NCBI GenBank assembly: GCA_934667465.1
Contig: CAKUMG010000367.1
Location: forward strand, 1 to 6,297
Reading direction: 5' to 3'
Length of the DNA stretch: 6,297 nt
Source: an uncultured Actinoplanes sp.
GTDB taxonomy: Bacteria > Actinomycetota > Actinomycetes > Mycobacteriales > Micromonosporaceae
This document shows positions 6,235 through 6,297 of the stretch, one piece after another. The stretch's first letter is position 1; every line of letters begins with the position of its first letter. The notes under the pieces are model-generated. The model did no database searches. It saw only the letters and a list, made by a program, of their open reading frames with translations, and was not told the DNA's origin. The position numbers were made by a program, and so were the translations under genes.

Positions 6235-6240
6235 GGCCGC

Positions 6241-6297
6241 ATGCCGAAGGTGACGGTGGTCGGGGCGGGGATCGGCGGGCTCGCCGCCGGGCTGGCG
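6241..6297 (+). CDS. FAD-dependent oxidoreductase/monooxygenase, N-terminal fragment (3' truncated by window)
   Basis: Only 19 codons are visible: MPKVTVVGAGIGGLAAGLA. This is a beta strand followed by the dinucleotide-binding motif GxGxxG (GAGIGG), in the form seen at the extreme N-terminus of FAD-dependent monooxygenases of the p-hydroxybenzoate hydroxylase type and of related FAD oxidoreductases and desaturases. The motif's position just after the ATG supports the start, despite the absence of a ribosome binding site. The gene is divergent from a TetR regulator, an arrangement common for FAD monooxygenases that act on aromatic compounds or antibiotics. The substrate and exact subfamily cannot be judged from this fragment. 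The gene is also short enough here that only the cofactor fold is supported. Confidence 0.75.
   Translation, partial: MPKVTVVGAGIGGLAAGLA

Overview
The window is a stretch of very GC-rich (clearly above 70%) actinobacterial chromosome. Third codon positions are almost all G or C, starts include ATG, GTG and TTG, and no TTA codon was seen in the called genes. Family content and style (PucR and TetR regulators, a secreted M19-like dipeptidase, an MFS-GH1 sugar pair) fit a filamentous actinobacterium of the Micromonosporaceae or Streptomyces type. The genus cannot be fixed from sequence alone.

Layout. (1) Positions 1-563 hold the C-terminal part of a PucR/CdaR-type regulator whose start lies outside the window. 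(2) Positions 564-703 are a compact control region. It has a TATGCT -10-like hexamer, then a near-perfect 24-base inverted repeat that would sit at the very 5' end of the transcript, then a strong ribosome binding site. (3) Positions 704-5326 are a tight three-gene operon. It encodes a secreted two-domain M19-like metallo-dipeptidase homologue (ATG start), a 12-helix MFS transporter (GTG start, GTGA overlap) and a cytoplasmic GH1 beta-glycosidase (TTG start, 10-base gap with an AGGAG site). (4) Positions 5327-5404 are a short convergent gap with a weak inverted repeat. (5) A TetR-family regulator runs leftward at 6037-5405. (6) Positions 6038-6240 are a divergent control region carrying about 22-bp tandem repeats, with TANNNT hexamers placed exactly six bases before both divergent start codons. 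(7) The first 19 codons of an FAD-dependent oxidoreductase, probably a monooxygenase, begin at 6241 and run off the window.

How the genes may work together. The operon order suggests outside-to-inside processing: a secreted hydrolase acts on an extracellular substrate, the MFS protein moves a product across the membrane, and the GH1 enzyme removes a beta-linked sugar inside the cell. The substrate is unknown, and pairing an M19-like enzyme with a beta-glycosidase is the most intriguing functional point here. The TetR gene and the divergent FAD enzyme look like a separate regulator-target pair. None of the genes is wholly new at family level. The less expected content is the operon combination and the two control regions.
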